Source: Planctomycetota bacterium (GTDB lineage Bacteria > Planctomycetota > Planctomycetia > Pirellulales > Pirellulaceae). From it: a DNA stretch of 64,000 nucleotides. This document shows, piece by piece, positions 63,871-64,000 of this stretch (position 1 is its first letter; each line of letters starts with the position of its first letter). The stretch is taken from NCBI GenBank assembly GCA_026692865.1, contig JAPLNI010000042.1, forward strand, positions 111,179 through 175,178, read 5' to 3'. The notes beneath the pieces were generated by a model. It was not told the DNA's origin. It saw nothing but the letters and a program-made list of their open reading frames with translations, and did not search any database. Position numbers and translations under genes: made by a program.

Positions 63871-64000
63871 TCATCAGTCGCTTCAATAAGCGACTTCTTC
63901 ACAACTCCTTGCGAGACGACCGCAGGTGTGGCAGACGATCCTGACCGGGCTAGTTGTAAACTGGCTGGTGCACTGAAGTATCGGAGGCTGTTGAAGCCAG
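63852..64000 (-). CDS. Partial: C-terminal end of a dockerin-tail surface protein
   Basis: The minus strand from base 64000 to TAG (63854-63852) reads SGFNSLRYFSAPASLQLARS and continues to a TDDYFSRL terminus. This is the same tail as the surface protein at 59273 (SGFNSLRFFNAPAGLQLARS). Only about 49 codons are inside the window; the body of the gene lies to the right. It is a paralogue in inverted orientation. A small hairpin (63877-63894) lies within this frame. Confidence 0.8.
   Translation of the reverse strand, partial: GFNSLRYFSAPASLQLARSGSSATPAVVSQGVVKKSLIEATDDYFSRL

Overview
The window reads as a chromosomal segment of a planctomycete, most likely of the Pirellulales. The markers are a PVC-type dehydrogenase/cytochrome fusion, three Tat-exported Gfo/Idh/MocA oxidoreductases, a Ser/Thr kinase with a large region beyond a membrane helix, PEP-CTERM proteins, and a giant surface protein with an LEPR-XLL-like N-terminal motif and dockerin-like C-terminal repeats. 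No rRNA, tRNA, CRISPR array, transposase or phage gene was recognised. Genes lie on both strands in short runs, and several starts are TTG or leave only weak Shine-Dalgarno (SD) sites.

Layout. 1-7.6 kb: the 5' part of an exported oxidoreductase, a YacL-like PIN/TRAM membrane protein, an EF-G paralogue, a remnant ORF, a fatty-acid desaturase and a Rieske ferredoxin. 7.7-17.9 kb (all +): membrane Ser/Thr kinase, UbiA-family prenyltransferase, a transglutaminase-like lipoprotein that has lost its catalytic Cys, and two ABC-2 export cassettes. 17.9-24 kb (all -): an exported alpha/beta-hydrolase without the nucleophile Ser, an FHA protein, and a gcvT-gcvH-lipM operon. 24.3-33.2 kb: DEAD-box helicase, two Tat oxidoreductases, two Cys-rich exported proteins and L-serine dehydratase. 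33.4-43.7 kb: a ceramidase/PVC-dehydrogenase/cytochrome c fusion, a VWA protein, ApbE, a cytochrome c'-like protein and a membrane coiled-coil protein.

43.9-51.8 kb is a surface-glycan island: several glycosyltransferases, a methyltransferase, a DUF115/sialyltransferase-like protein and a broken CMP-sugar synthetase. 51.9-59 kb holds a CorA-like protein, an ABC-2 permease, an MsbA-like exporter, a squalene-cyclase-fold Tat protein and RtcB. 59.2-64 kb is an extracellular module: a Calx-beta/dockerin-like protein, a PEP-CTERM protein with a cohesin-like beta domain, a PEP-CTERM metalloprotease-like protein, and the 3' end of a second protein with the same C-terminal tail on the opposite strand.

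The best candidates for something undescribed are the possible planctomycete cohesin/dockerin surface system at the right edge, the Cys-rich exported peptide pair, the two pseudoenzymes, the disrupted nonulosonate branch in the glycan island, and a 26-bp dispersed repeat that has become coding inside lipM. All functions are inferred from reading the sequence; no search was run.
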